DNA of 64,000 bases from Anaerolineae bacterium (GTDB lineage Bacteria > Chloroflexota > Anaerolineae > Aggregatilineales > Phototrophicaceae), in NCBI GenBank assembly GCA_022822545.1, contig JAJEBE010000053.1, positions 124,001 to 188,000 on the forward strand. Direction: 5' to 3'. The position numbers and the translations under genes were made by a program. Under the pieces are notes generated by a model, which did not search any database, was not told where the DNA came from, and saw nothing but the letters and a program-made list of their open reading frames with translations. This document shows positions 25,804 to 34,759 of this stretch, piece by piece. Each line of letters opens with the position of its first letter. Positions within the stretch are counted from its first letter, which is position 1.

Positions 25804-25830
25804 GCGGGCGATTCACAGAATCGCCCCTAC
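25804..25830 (-). repeat. REP-like palindrome
   Basis: GCGGGCGATTC ... GAATCGCCCCTAC, in the same orientation as the copy at 25766, so the two are a tandem pair. The copy at 54462 shares its stem and nearly all of its loop. Confidence 0.88.
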
Positions 25831-25840
25831 GTAAGCAGGC

Positions 25841-26884
25841 CTAAGCAGGTAAGAGGACCGACTTAACGTTCAGGCCCGATTCCATCCGCTCAAAAGCTTC
25901 TTCCCAATCCGTCAGCGGGTAGACCCCGCCGATGATGGGCGCGAGGTCAATCTGGCCGGTGGACAGCAATTGCAGCGCCCGCTCCCAGGTATCGTACAGA
26001 TGGCTGAAGCAGCCCTGCAGCGTGACGGCCTTCTGCACCAGCGGATCGAGGTTGAAATCCAGCGGCTGCGGCCCCCAGCCGATTTTGGTGATGGCGCCGT
26101 TGGGGCGGATCATCTCCAGCGCCGATTTCAAAGCGATGCTGACGCCGCTGCAATCGACGACCAGATCCGCGCCGTAGCCATCGCCCAGCGAGCGCACTAG
26201 CTCCAGCGGGTCGGCTTCGTCGATGTTCAGGGTTTGCGTGGCGCCGATCTCGGCCGCGACCGTCAGCCGCTGTTTGTCATGGCGCGTGCCCAGCATGACG
26301 ATCTCGCTCGCGCCGCGCAGCTTGGCCATGAAGAGCGCCATCATGCCGATGGGGCCCGGCCCTTGGATCACGACGATATCGCCCGGGCGGACGACCGGCG
26401 TCTTCTCCACCAAGGCGTTGTAAGCGACGCAGATCGGCTCGGTCAGCGATGCTTGCTCGAAGCTGACATTGGCCGGGATATGATGCAGGATTTGCTGGCG
26501 CGCGGTCACGTACTGCGTGAAGGCGCCGTCATAAAGCGCGCCGTAGCCCAGGCGATGCGGGCACTGATTATAATCGCCCGAATGGCAGTAGGCGCAATTG
26601 CCGCAGACCTCGGCCGCCGTCTCCACCGCCACGCGGTCGCCGACTTTGAAACCCTCGACGCCCGCGCCGACCGCCGCCACTGTTCCGCAGAATTCGTGGC
26701 CCAGCACCAGCGGCAGCTTGATCGCCCAACTCTGATGATCGCGCCACATGTGCAGGTCGCTGCCACAGACGCCGGCCGCGCCCACTTCGACGACGACGTT
26801 GCTGGGGGGCGGGTCGGGCGGCTGCGGGATATCGCGCAGTTCGACATTTTTGTCTTGGCGTCCGTATTTGATGAGTGCGTCCAT
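25841..26884 (-). CDS. Zinc-dependent medium-chain alcohol/polyol dehydrogenase
   Basis: This 347-residue enzyme is of the threonine/sorbitol dehydrogenase type. Catalytic-zinc residues lie in GVCGSDLHMW and LGHEFCGTV, the structural zinc lobe has CGNCAYCHSGDYNQCPH, and the NAD(P) Rossmann motif is VVIQGPGPIGMMAL. It probably oxidises a secondary hydroxyl of a sugar or sugar acid. It lies between the isomerase and OMPDC-family genes on the same strand with REP-like copies in both spacers, so the three may form one pathway. Confidence 0.92.
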   Translation of the reverse strand: MDALIKYGRQDKNVELRDIPQPPDPPPSNVVVEVGAAGVCGSDLHMWRDHQSWAIKLPLVLGHEFCGTVAAVGAGVEGFKVGDRVAVETAAEVCGNCAYCHSGDYNQCPHRLGYGALYDGAFTQYVTARQQILHHIPANVSFEQASLTEPICVAYNALVEKTPVVRPGDIVVIQGPGPIGMMALFMAKLRGASEIVMLGTRHDKQRLTVAAEIGATQTLNIDEADPLELVRSLGDGYGADLVVDCSGVSIALKSALEMIRPNGAITKIGWGPQPLDFNLDPLVQKAVTLQGCFSHLYDTWERALQLLSTGQIDLAPIIGGVYPLTDWEEAFERMESGLNVKSVLLPA

Positions 26885-26920
26885 TTGTTTTGTCCCAGCG
26901 TGAAGTTTGTCTCTATATTT

Positions 26921-26946
26921 GGGTGACCTGATAGATCGCCCCTACA
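26921..26946 (-). repeat. REP-like palindrome, degenerate
   Basis: GGGTGACCTGATAGATCG then CCCCTACA. The left arm has decayed (GGTGAC for GGCGAC). It sits in the 78-base spacer between the isomerase and dehydrogenase genes. Confidence 0.75.
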
Positions 26947-26962
26947 TCGAAGAAACATCGAT

Positions 26963-27850
26963 TCAAAAATACTTGTCCCGCATCGCATGCAAAAATTCGA
27001 GCGACTCCCGCATTTCGTCCATGCCGTTCATGCCGTCTTCGATGCTGACCCAGCCGCGGTAGCCAACATCGCGCAGGATGGAAAAGATGGCATCGTAGTC
27101 GTTGAGTCCCTGGCCGGTCACCCCATGTTGCAGGGCGTCTGAATAACCGACCGCGCCATCGCTGTCGCGCAGGTCAGCCAGCGTGTATCCCTCGCTCAAG
27201 TAGCGGTCGCTCGCGTGTACGCTCACCACCCGCTCCGCCACCGCCCGCAGCAATTCAAGCGGGTCATCGCCGGCCACGATGGCGTTGGAGGGGTCATATT
27301 GCACGCCGAAATAGTCGCGTTCGTCAATTCTCTCCAGCAACTCAAGGAAGACATCCAGCTTCTGCGCGAATTCCGGATACTGCCAGAACCCGTCTTTGTA
27401 GTGGTTCTCCAAGCCAAGGATGACACCGTGCTCTCGCGCCACCGGCAGCACCTGCTCGATACATTCGACCACCCAGGCCAGCCCCTGCTCGCGCGGGACA
27501 TGCGGGTAGCGCTGCCCGCTGAGCACGCGGCAGACGGCGCCCTCGCCACCGAGCAGGCGCGTCAGGCGGATCATCGTCGCTTCGCGCTCGACGGCGCGTT
27601 GGCGCTCGTCGCGGTCGGGGTGGGTGAAATTCGGCGAGCAGCAGAGCATGGGCATTTCAAAGCCGGCTCCCAGAATCGCATCGCGGACTCGCAAGATATA
27701 GGCGTCATCGAGGCTGGTGAAGAAACCCTCGTACATCTCCAGCCCCTCGGCCGGCAGGGACTTGGCCATCTCGATCCACTCAAAGACCGTCATCGTCCGG
27801 TCGCCGGCGATTTTATCGAGGTAGCACTTGGGAAAGGCGGATATCTTCAT
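26963..27850 (-). CDS. Xylose-isomerase-like sugar phosphate isomerase/epimerase
   Basis: This 295-residue TIM barrel is of the AP-endonuclease 2/xylose isomerase-like type. Metal-ligand regions are LGLENHYKDGF (Glu), VQYDPSNAIVAG (Asp), VSVHASDRY (His) and WVSIEDGMNG (Glu). Such proteins epimerise or isomerise keto-sugars. It is the first gene of a minus-strand cluster with the dehydrogenase and OMPDC-family protein. The start ATG 27850 gives MKISAFPKCYLDKIAGDRTM. Confidence 0.88.
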   Translation of the reverse strand: MKISAFPKCYLDKIAGDRTMTVFEWIEMAKSLPAEGLEMYEGFFTSLDDAYILRVRDAILGAGFEMPMLCCSPNFTHPDRDERQRAVEREATMIRLTRLLGGEGAVCRVLSGQRYPHVPREQGLAWVVECIEQVLPVAREHGVILGLENHYKDGFWQYPEFAQKLDVFLELLERIDERDYFGVQYDPSNAIVAGDDPLELLRAVAERVVSVHASDRYLSEGYTLADLRDSDGAVGYSDALQHGVTGQGLNDYDAIFSILRDVGYRGWVSIEDGMNGMDEMRESLEFLHAMRDKYF

Positions 27851-27871
27851 AACATTACCCTCGCCGGCAGG

Positions 27872-28273
27872 CTACGTTCCGCAGGCGCTGAACAGGACAA
27901 TGCGCGTGGCTTTTGTACCATCTTCCTTTTCGATCTCCTGGATGAAGCGATCGGCCCAGGCCAGGCCGCGCGTCTTACCTGAATTGAGTATCTCCAGGGT
28001 CAGGTCTTGGTAGAACTTGCGGACCGTCTGCTCATCGTCTTCTGTCTCCATGATCCAGCGCGTCTCGCCCAGGGCGCGCGGGCGGAAAAGGTCATACTGA
28101 ATGTCGCCGACAGTCTCGGCGCCGGGGTAAGGTTGCGCCCACCAGTTTTCGATATCGTAATTGCATTTGATATCGGCGAGCAAGATTATGAGGGCGATGA
28201 AGAACGCTGATACGCCGCCGAGGACTAGAAAGAGCTTTGGGAGGCTGGTCGTCTTGCGATTTGGTTCCCACAT
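27872..28273 (-). CDS. Hypothetical single-helix membrane protein
   Basis: This 133-residue protein has a short charged N-terminus (MWEPNRKTTSLPK), one transmembrane helix (LFLVLGGVSAFFIALIILLA) and an external domain of about 95 residues containing LFRPRALGETRWIMETEDDEQTVRKFYQ and ending FSACGT. I do not recognise the family. It lies 21 bases upstream of the isomerase gene on the same strand and is divergent from the AraR-like regulator. Confidence 0.6.
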   Translation of the reverse strand: MWEPNRKTTSLPKLFLVLGGVSAFFIALIILLADIKCNYDIENWWAQPYPGAETVGDIQYDLFRPRALGETRWIMETEDDEQTVRKFYQDLTLEILNSGKTRGLAWADRFIQEIEKEDGTKATRIVLFSACGT

Positions 28274-28398
28274 ATATCGCGAACCTCTGATTGTCTATTG
28301 AACGGCCAATCTGCCACCGTCCGTTGCCGCGAAGCATACAGGATTGCGCTGCCGCTGTAAATCCGACGAATTGCCGCATAGCGCTCGGATTTCGCCTA

Positions 28399-28427
28399 TT
28401 GCATGGCGCGGACGACGGTGTTATAGT
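28399..28427 (+). promoter_or_regulatory. Promoter of the AraR-like regulator gene
   Basis: TTGCAT (28399-28404) and TATAGT (28422-28427) are 17 bases apart. The predicted start of transcription falls in the palindrome that begins at 28434. Confidence 0.65.
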
Positions 28428-28433
28428 CTCGCA

Positions 28434-28455
28434 TTGTACATACATTTATGTACAA
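28434..28455. promoter_or_regulatory. Palindromic operator, TTGTACATA-CATT-TATGTACAA
   Basis: Perfect 9-base arms flank a 4-base centre. TTGTAC/GTACAA half-sites resemble those of Bacillus AraR (ATTTGTACGTACAAAT, from memory), and the gene just downstream has the AraR domain layout. It begins 7 bases after the -10, ideal for autorepression. Confidence 0.7.
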
Positions 28456-28490
28456 ATCTAAAGTGCTTATTGCCGACCTATGTGGTCTTT

Positions 28491-29675
28491 ATGCGAGACA
28501 AACTCGATAAGATCCGGCTGGATCACAACAGCTACATCTCCCTACACGTTCAGTTGCACAACCAGTTGCGGCGTCTAATCGTCTCCGAGCGTTGGCGGCA
28601 TGGCGAGCGCATTCCCACCGAAACACAATTGGCGCGCCACCTGGATATCAGCCGCACCACCGTGCGCATCGCCCTGCAGCGGCTGGAAGTCGAGAGCATG
28701 ATCAAACGGACCGCCGGGCGAGGCACCTTCGTCACCTGGCAGCCGCAGGGCCAATCCGGCAGCCGCTCCATTGGCTATATCACGCACAGCTTCCATAACG
28801 AAATCCACAACATCTTGCTTGGCAGCGCCGAAACCGAATTGCGCTCGGCCGGCTATCAGGTCATCTTCAGCAACGCGACGACCCTGGCCGAAGAAGCGAC
28901 CATCCTTGAGCAATTGCTGGAAGAGAATATCGCCGGATTAATCATTTGGGCCAGCGCCCAGCCGGCTGAGGAGACCTTCTCCATCCTCCAGGAGTATCAG
29001 CGGCGGGCGATTCCCATCGTTTTTCTTGACCGCAGCATGGATGGCATCGAGGCCGATTATGTCGCGAGCGACAATTTCGGCGGCGCCTACGATCTGATCG
29101 CGCATCTTATCGCTCTCGGGCACGAGAATATCGTCCAATTAATGCCAAATATAGACGGACTCCGCTCGATTGACGAACGCCATCGCGGTTATGTGGCGGC
29201 GGTGACCGAGCGCGGTCTGCCCGCTTATGCGCCTTGGAAGGTCAATCCGCCGGAACGACAAGAATTCCACGAAACCGACATCTATTCGCTGGTTGGCGAG
29301 AAGAGCGAACAGATAATCAAGCAAGTGGTGGCGCTGATGAACGCGGTCGAGACCAAGCCAACGGCGATCGCCTGTATCAACGACATTCTCGCCATCATCA
29401 CCATCAGCGCTCTGCAAGAGATCGGCATCAAGGTGCCGGACGAGGTATCGGTGGTGGGCTTCGACGATATCAGCTTGGCTTCGCATATCGGCGTCCCGCT
29501 GACAACCGTGTCGCAAGACGCTTATGAGTTGGGCAAATCGGCATCGAAGATTTTGCTTGAGCGCCTGGGAGGCGACCAATCGCCGCCGCGCTGTTACACT
29601 GTGCCGACTCGCTTGCGCATCCGCGCGTCAACCGCGGCGCCCCTGGTGGACGCCGGCAGCATCGTACTGACTTGA
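28491..29675 (+). CDS. AraR-like GntR/LacI hybrid regulator
   Basis: This 394-residue regulator starts at ATG 28491. Residues 15-80 are a GntR winged helix (SLHVQLHNQLRRLIVSERWRHGERIPTETQLARHLDISRTTVRIAL). The rest is a LacI-type sugar-binding domain (SIGYITHSFHNEIHNILLGSAETELRSAGYQV ... VVGFDDISLASHIGVPLTTV). This is the AraR architecture. It lies upstream of, and in line with, the transporter operon at 29.8 kb and has a perfect palindrome over its own promoter. I infer sugar-responsive repression of that operon, though I found no second copy of the palindrome before 29829. Confidence 0.92.
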   Translation: MRDKLDKIRLDHNSYISLHVQLHNQLRRLIVSERWRHGERIPTETQLARHLDISRTTVRIALQRLEVESMIKRTAGRGTFVTWQPQGQSGSRSIGYITHSFHNEIHNILLGSAETELRSAGYQVIFSNATTLAEEATILEQLLEENIAGLIIWASAQPAEETFSILQEYQRRAIPIVFLDRSMDGIEADYVASDNFGGAYDLIAHLIALGHENIVQLMPNIDGLRSIDERHRGYVAAVTERGLPAYAPWKVNPPERQEFHETDIYSLVGEKSEQIIKQVVALMNAVETKPTAIACINDILAIITISALQEIGIKVPDEVSVVGFDDISLASHIGVPLTTVSQDAYELGKSASKILLERLGGDQSPPRCYTVPTRLRIRASTAAPLVDAGSIVLT

Positions 29676-29746
29676 GAAAAGGAGGCTCTATCGCAGGATT
29701 TTGAACCGCATTTCCCAAGGGGTTCCCGGGCGTCGCTGACGCGCCC

Positions 29747-29766
29747 GTCATCCCGCAAAGGATGAC
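29747..29766 (+). promoter_or_regulatory. Hairpin in the leader of the binding-protein gene
   Basis: GTCATCC and GGATGAC pair around CGCAAA. A second inverted repeat (GGGCGTC ... GACGCGCCC) lies just before it at 29728-29746. There is no T-run. They lie between the regulator gene and the binding-protein gene and may be a weak attenuator or processing structure. Confidence 0.4.
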
Positions 29767-29828
29767 AAACCAATCCCGGAGTCGGCATTCGTTTCCCTTA
29801 ATTGGCTTAGTGTGTAGGAGAACAACAC

Positions 29829-31589
29829 ATGAAAGCAAGAACACTTCTTCTCGTTCTTCTCGTCGGTGTCTTGGCGGTCTTCAGCCTCACGGCTGTGGCG
29901 CAAGATGTCGCGCGTGAAGATACCGTCGTCTTCGACATTGACGGTCCCGCCGGCGCTGTCGCCAACTTCGACCAAATGAACTTCATGCTGCCCCACAACC
30001 ATCGCAACAAGGGCCTGCATCAAGCCGTTGCCGAGCCGCTCTTCATCCTCAACTATGAAACCGGCGAGATTATGCCTTGGCTGGCTGAGAGCATGGAAGC
30101 CAACGACGCGCTTGACGTCTGGACCCTGAACCTGCGTGAAGGCGCGGAATGGTCTGACGGCGAAGCCTTCAATGCCGACGATGTTGTATTCACAGTCTCG
30201 TTGTTGCTAAATGATGAGACCCAGGGCCTCGGCGGCGCCGCTTCTATACAAGAAAAAGTTGCCAGCGTCGAAAAGATTGACGACCTGACGGTGCAGTTCA
30301 ACCTGACGGAACCAAACCCGCGCTTCCAACTGGACTTCTGGTCTGTGCGCATCTGGGGCGGCATCAACATGTTGCCCGAGCATGTCTGGCACGACAAAGA
30401 TCCCTTCACCTTCAAGTTCTTCGATCTCGAGAAGGGCTGGCCCCTCGGCACCGGTCCCTATGTCATCACTTCCGCCAACGAGACCAGCTGGGTCTACGAC
30501 CGTAATGACGATTGGTGGGGCGCCAAGACGGGCGTCTTCAAACTGCCAGAACCGCAGCGCGCCATCTGGCTCGTAACCGGCAACGATCAGATCCGCACGA
30601 CCATGGCTGTCAACAACGAACTCGACAGCATCATGGACGTCACCCTGGGCGCTTTCGAAGCGATGCAAGCGGCCAACGACAACATCTTCGCCTGGGTCGA
30701 AGGCATGCCCTTCGTATGGCTGGATCCCTGCCCGCGGCAGCTTTCCTTCCAGACGCAAGTCGCGCCTTGGGACAACGCCGAAATGCGCTGGGCGATCAAC
30801 CATGCCATCAGCCGTCAGCAGGTCATTGACATCGCTTATGAAGGCGTCACCATCCCCTCGCGTACCCTGTACGTCGAATACGGTGGCATGTTCCCCTACA
30901 TCGATGCCATTGAAGACGCCGGCATGAGCTTCAACACCGAAGCTGATCTCGACGCCGCTGCCGCCTTGCTCGAAGCCAATGGCTACTCGCGCAATGACGA
31001 CGGCCGCTGGGTCGATATGGACGGGGACGCCCTGAGCTTGGAAATCCAGGTGCATGAAGGCTTCGTCGAGAAGCGCCGCATCACCACCAACCTGGTTGAG
31101 CAGTTGCAGACCTTCGGCATCGAGGCTTCGGCCGCGGTTATCGCCGGCGCCACCTGGGGCGACAACAAGCGCTTCGGCAACTACGAAGCCACCACCGACT
31201 GGGATGCCTGCGGCTCCATCAACGAGCCCTGGGCGTCGCTGGATCGCTATAATGCCAAATGGTGGGTGCCCGTTGGAGAGCCCAACAGCGGCGGCCACAA
31301 CCATGTCCGTTGGGACGGACCTAACAACGAAGCCTACAGCGAAATCGTTGACGCCCTCGGCGTACTGCCTTTGGGCCATCCGGACGCCATCGATATGGTC
31401 GTGGAAGCTTATGGCTACCTCTACGAAGATCTGCCCTTCATCCCGCTGAACCAGGCGACCAAGCTGATCCCCTTCAACAGCACCTACTGGGAAGGCTGGC
31501 CCACCTCCGAGAATAACTGGAACCACCCGGCTACCTGGTGGCAATCGACGCATCAATTCTTCCAGGAGATCACCAAAGCTGGAATGTAA
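29829..31589 (+). CDS. Family-5 extracytoplasmic solute-binding protein
   Basis: This 586-residue receptor has a signal peptide (MKARTLLLVLLVGVLAVFSLTAVAQD), no lipobox, and an SBP_bac_5 core (LREGAEWSDGEAFNADDVVFTV ... MRWAINHAISRQQVIDIAYEG). It is clearly diverged from the 3112 and 11474 proteins and lacks their EAP...LAELV N-terminus. TAGGAG precedes ATG 29829. It is followed by a hairpin and a separate promoter, so it is probably made in excess of the permeases. The downstream amino-sugar genes suggest an amino-sugar-containing oligosaccharide as ligand (inference). Confidence 0.93.
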   Translation: MKARTLLLVLLVGVLAVFSLTAVAQDVAREDTVVFDIDGPAGAVANFDQMNFMLPHNHRNKGLHQAVAEPLFILNYETGEIMPWLAESMEANDALDVWTLNLREGAEWSDGEAFNADDVVFTVSLLLNDETQGLGGAASIQEKVASVEKIDDLTVQFNLTEPNPRFQLDFWSVRIWGGINMLPEHVWHDKDPFTFKFFDLEKGWPLGTGPYVITSANETSWVYDRNDDWWGAKTGVFKLPEPQRAIWLVTGNDQIRTTMAVNNELDSIMDVTLGAFEAMQAANDNIFAWVEGMPFVWLDPCPRQLSFQTQVAPWDNAEMRWAINHAISRQQVIDIAYEGVTIPSRTLYVEYGGMFPYIDAIEDAGMSFNTEADLDAAAALLEANGYSRNDDGRWVDMDGDALSLEIQVHEGFVEKRRITTNLVEQLQTFGIEASAAVIAGATWGDNKRFGNYEATTDWDACGSINEPWASLDRYNAKWWVPVGEPNSGGHNHVRWDGPNNEAYSEIVDALGVLPLGHPDAIDMVVEAYGYLYEDLPFIPLNQATKLIPFNSTYWEGWPTSENNWNHPATWWQSTHQFFQEITKAGM

Positions 31590-31606
31590 TTGACCAAGAA
31601 CCGTTT

Positions 31607-31633
31607 GAGGTTGGGGCGCTTTGCCCCAGCCTC
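31607..31633 (+). terminator. Attenuator-like hairpin after the binding-protein gene
   Basis: GAGGTTGGGGC and GCCCCAGCCTC pair with one mismatch around GCTTT, followed by a modest T-rich stretch. It lies 15 bases after the stop and before the permease promoter, a common way to make binding proteins more abundant than membrane subunits. Confidence 0.6.
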
Positions 31634-31714
31634 ATTTGCCTTTTCAGACTTTCAAAATCACGACGTTCAATAATTTTTCGTTTTCTTGTGGTGAGCCTGT
31701 TATTCTTAAACTTA

Positions 31715-31742
31715 TTGACATCGCAAGCGACTATGGTATAGA
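31715..31742 (+). promoter_or_regulatory. Internal promoter before the permease genes
   Basis: TTGACA (31715-31720) and TATAGA (31737-31742) are 16 bases apart, just upstream of ATG 31756. The -10 overlaps the ribosome-binding region, so the transcript would have almost no leader; this lowers confidence. Confidence 0.45.
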
Positions 31743-31755
31743 GAAGGGCATTGGC

Positions 31756-32766
31756 ATGGGAGGAATATCCTTAAACTATCTGGTCCGCCGCCTTTTGGTG
31801 TTTTTCCTCACGCTTTGGGTAGCGGCGACCTTGATCTTCATCATCCCGCGCTTGGCGCCCGGCGATCCCATTTCCGCCATGGTAGCGCGGCTGTCCTATC
31901 AAGCCGGCTTCGTGGAAAACTCCGGCGCCATCATTGAAGCCTGGAAGGAGCGTTTTGGCCTCAACGATCCGGTCTATGTGCAGTATTTCCGCTATATTGG
32001 CGGCATACTGCAAGGAGATCTGGGATACTCTCTGGCGCGCTTCCCCGCGACCGTGACCGAGTTGGTCGGGCGGGCGCTACCCTGGACGATTGGACTAGTC
32101 GGCATCGCCACCTTCATTTTCTTCACCGTCGGCAACCTCTGCGGCGCGCTTCTCGCTTGGAATAGGACGCCTCGGCTGTTCAAAGTGCTGATTCCCATGT
32201 CGATGATGTTCACCTCCATACCACCCTTGCTGGCCGGGTTGCTGCTTAGCTATACCTTTGCCTTCTTGCTGGGTTGGTTCCCACAGACCTATTCCTACGG
32301 CTTCGGTATGACGCCTGGCTTGACGCTGGATTTCATCGCCAATGTGATTCATCACGGAACTTTGCCGGCGATGGCGATTGTGCTGGTCACCTTCGGCTAT
32401 TGGGCGCTGGGCATGCGCGGCATGATGGTCACCATCGAAGGCGAAGATTATATGATCCTGGCGCAGGCCAAAGGCTTGAAGCCCTTCTACGTCCTCTACC
32501 GCTACATGATCCGCAACGCCATCCTGCCGCAGATGACGGCGCTGGCGGTCTCCATCGGCACCCTCGTCAACGGCGTGGTCCTGGTCGAAGTCATCTTCAA
32601 TTACAACGGCATGGGCACCCTGATCGTCACCGCCCTCCGCGAGCAGGATTTCGGCTTGATCCAAGGCACCTCCTTCATCTTGATTACCACGAGCGCTCTG
32701 GCCGTGCTCATCATCGACTTGAGCTACCCGCTCATCGACCCCCGCATCAGCCTGGAAGGGAGATAG
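31756..32766 (+). CDS. DppB-type ABC transporter permease
   Basis: This 336-residue permease starts at ATG 31756 (AGAAGGG upstream), giving MGGISLNYLVRRLLVFFLTLWVAATLIF. It has PRLAPGDP, RFGLNDPVYVQYFRY, GDLGYSL, and an EAA loop with AQAKGLKPFYVLYRYMIRNAILPQ. It ends DPRISLEGR. The longer open frame upstream overlaps the promoter and is not coding. It is three bases from the next gene. Confidence 0.93.
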   Translation: MGGISLNYLVRRLLVFFLTLWVAATLIFIIPRLAPGDPISAMVARLSYQAGFVENSGAIIEAWKERFGLNDPVYVQYFRYIGGILQGDLGYSLARFPATVTELVGRALPWTIGLVGIATFIFFTVGNLCGALLAWNRTPRLFKVLIPMSMMFTSIPPLLAGLLLSYTFAFLLGWFPQTYSYGFGMTPGLTLDFIANVIHHGTLPAMAIVLVTFGYWALGMRGMMVTIEGEDYMILAQAKGLKPFYVLYRYMIRNAILPQMTALAVSIGTLVNGVVLVEVIFNYNGMGTLIVTALREQDFGLIQGTSFILITTSALAVLIIDLSYPLIDPRISLEGR

Positions 32767-32768
32767 AC

Positions 32769-33707
32769 ATGGCGGAAGACACCAAGGTCAAGGAAGCTCC
32801 CGTCGCCGGTGGCACCAAGAAGGCGGGCGTTCTCAATCGCTTCGACAACCCCTGGCTCAACTGGAAGTTTCTCACCGGCGCAGCCATCCTCGGATTTTTG
32901 TTCTTTCTGATTTTCCTCGGCTATCAATTGTGGGATACGGACCTGGCGCTGTCCGCGCGCGCGCCGCTGAACTTGCCGCCCGTCGGCTTCACCAACTGGC
33001 GCGGGCAGGAAGGCGTTCCTGAACATCCGCTGGGCACGGAAAACAGCGGACGGGATATGCTGGCGCTTTGGATCGTGGGTACGCCAAGAACCATTTTCGT
33101 GGGCGTGGTGGCGGCGACGGTCGGGATGCTGGCGGGGATATTACTAGGTTTCATGGCGGGATTTCTCGGCGGCTTGTTCGACGATGTGATTCGATTAGCC
33201 GTCGATATCATGATCACCATCCCCTCGCTCCTGGTGCTGATTGTTATTCAAGCCGTATTAGGGCAGGTGGACCTGTTGACGATGGCGCTGCTGATTTCGC
33301 TCTTTGCTTGGCCCACGCCCACCCGCTACATTCGCGCCCAAGTGCTATCCATGCGCGAGAGCGGCTATGTACAGATGGCGCGTCTGTCCGGCGTGCCCGT
33401 GCGCGATATCATGTTCAAAGAAATTATGCCCAATCTGCTGCCGTACCTCGGGGCGAGTTATATCGGCAATATGCAGAGCGCCATCATTTCCGCGGTCGGC
33501 TTGGAGGTGCTCGGCTTTGGTCCGCAGCGCATCCCGTCGCTCGGCGTCGCGATCTTCTTCTCGATTGAAGCGGGCGCGCTGTTCCGCAATATGTGGTGGT
33601 GGTGGGGCATCCCGACAGTCACGTTGTCGGTGGTTTTCGTCGCTCTGCTGCTGATCAATCTGGGCTTGGACGAGATCGCCAACCCGCGCCTGCGCAAAGC
33701 CAACTAG
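32769..33707 (+). CDS. DppC-type ABC transporter permease
   Basis: This 312-residue permease has an N-terminal charged tail (MAEDTKVKEAPVAGG), a first helix (FLTGAAILGFLFFLIFLGY), a segment leading to HPLGTENSGRDML, and the EAA loop ARLSGVPVRDIMFKEIMPNLLPYL. Its extracytoplasmic segment is shorter than in the two other DppC-type proteins of this window, in line with a separate transporter branch. Confidence 0.93.
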   Translation: MAEDTKVKEAPVAGGTKKAGVLNRFDNPWLNWKFLTGAAILGFLFFLIFLGYQLWDTDLALSARAPLNLPPVGFTNWRGQEGVPEHPLGTENSGRDMLALWIVGTPRTIFVGVVAATVGMLAGILLGFMAGFLGGLFDDVIRLAVDIMITIPSLLVLIVIQAVLGQVDLLTMALLISLFAWPTPTRYIRAQVLSMRESGYVQMARLSGVPVRDIMFKEIMPNLLPYLGASYIGNMQSAIISAVGLEVLGFGPQRIPSLGVAIFFSIEAGALFRNMWWWWGIPTVTLSVVFVALLLINLGLDEIANPRLRKAN

Positions 33708-33721
33708 CCCGAGGGAGCCAC

Positions 33722-34759
33722 ATGTCCCAGCAGAAACGCAACGACAGCGATCGCGTCGTCCTCAAGGTCGATAATCTGCGCATCCATTACGCCACGCCGC
33801 AGGGCAATGTCATTGCCGTCAGCGATATCAGCTTTAATCTCTACGAAGGCGAGACGCTCGGCTTGGTCGGCGAATCCGGCTGCGGCAAATCGACCACGGC
33901 TTACGGCATCTTGCAATTGGTGCAGCCGCCCGGTTATATCGTGCATGGCAGCATCGAAGTCGACGGCACCGAAGTGCTGAACCTCGGCGAAGAAGAGTTG
34001 CGCAAGTTCCGCTGGACCGGCTTGTCGCTCATCCCGCAAGGCGCGATGAACTCGCTCAACCCGACCATGCGCGTCAAAGATCAAATCATCGATGTCATCG
34101 AAGCCCACGAGGGCAAAAAGCGCGACAAAGAGGCCATGCGGGAACGCATCTTTGAGTTGTTCCAAAACGTGGGCTTGCCCAACCGCATCTACAATATGTA
34201 CCCCCATGAACTCAGCGGCGGCATGAAGCAGCGCGTCTGCATCGCCATGGGCGTGGCGCTGCACCCGACCGTCGTCATCGCCGATGAAGCTACCAGCGCG
34301 CTTGATGTTGTCGTGCAGCGCATCGTGGCGCAGACCTTGATTAAAGTGAAAGATGAGATCGGCGTTTCGCTCATTGTCATCGGGCACGACATGGGTCTGC
34401 TGGCGCAGATCGTCGACCGCATCGCCGTCATGTACGCCGGCAAAATGGTGGAAATCGCGCCGGTCGAAAATGTCTACGCCAACCCGCTGCATCCCTACAC
34501 GCAACTGCTCATTGATTCCATCCCATCGATCAAGGAACGCAAACCCCTAAAAATCACCGAGGGTATCACTCACGATCCACGCAACCCTCCTTCCGGCTGC
34601 ATCTTCCGGCTGCGCTGTCCCTTCGCCTGGGATCACTGCGCCGAGGTGGAGCCGCCGCCCATCAATGTGGAAGAAAAGCACGTCGTTGCTTGTCACCTCT
34701 TTGACGAGCAATTTGAAGAGAGGAGGGCGCATGCCTACGCCACTACTGCAAATCCGTGA
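33722..34759 (+). CDS. DppD-type ABC transporter ATP-binding protein
   Basis: This 345-residue ATPase starts at ATG 33722 after GAGGGAG. It has Walker [11 protein letters not shown]-loop IPQGAMNSLNP, signature LSGGMKQRV, Walker B IADEATSALDV, H-loop VIGHDMGLL and the cysteine-bearing oligopeptide C-terminal domain (SGCIFRLRCPFAWDHC). The Walker B context has DEA in place of the usual DEP; the catalytic Glu is retained. Its last 29 bases overlap the next ATPase gene. Confidence 0.94.
   Translation: MSQQKRNDSDRVVLKVDNLRIHYATPQGNVIAVSDISFNLYEGETLGLVGESGCGKSTTAYGILQLVQPPGYIVHGSIEVDGTEVLNLGEEELRKFRWTGLSLIPQGAMNSLNPTMRVKDQIIDVIEAHEGKKRDKEAMRERIFELFQNVGLPNRIYNMYPHELSGGMKQRVCIAMGVALHPTVVIADEATSALDVVVQRIVAQTLIKVKDEIGVSLIVIGHDMGLLAQIVDRIAVMYAGKMVEIAPVENVYANPLHPYTQLLIDSIPSIKERKPLKITEGITHDPRNPPSGCIFRLRCPFAWDHCAEVEPPPINVEEKHVVACHLFDEQFEERRAHAYATTANP

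Noticed and set aside
25766-25830. Possible CRISPR repeat pair
   Set aside because: The units are palindromic, oriented, dispersed over 50 kb and separated by very variable distances. There is no array of regular spacers and no cas gene.
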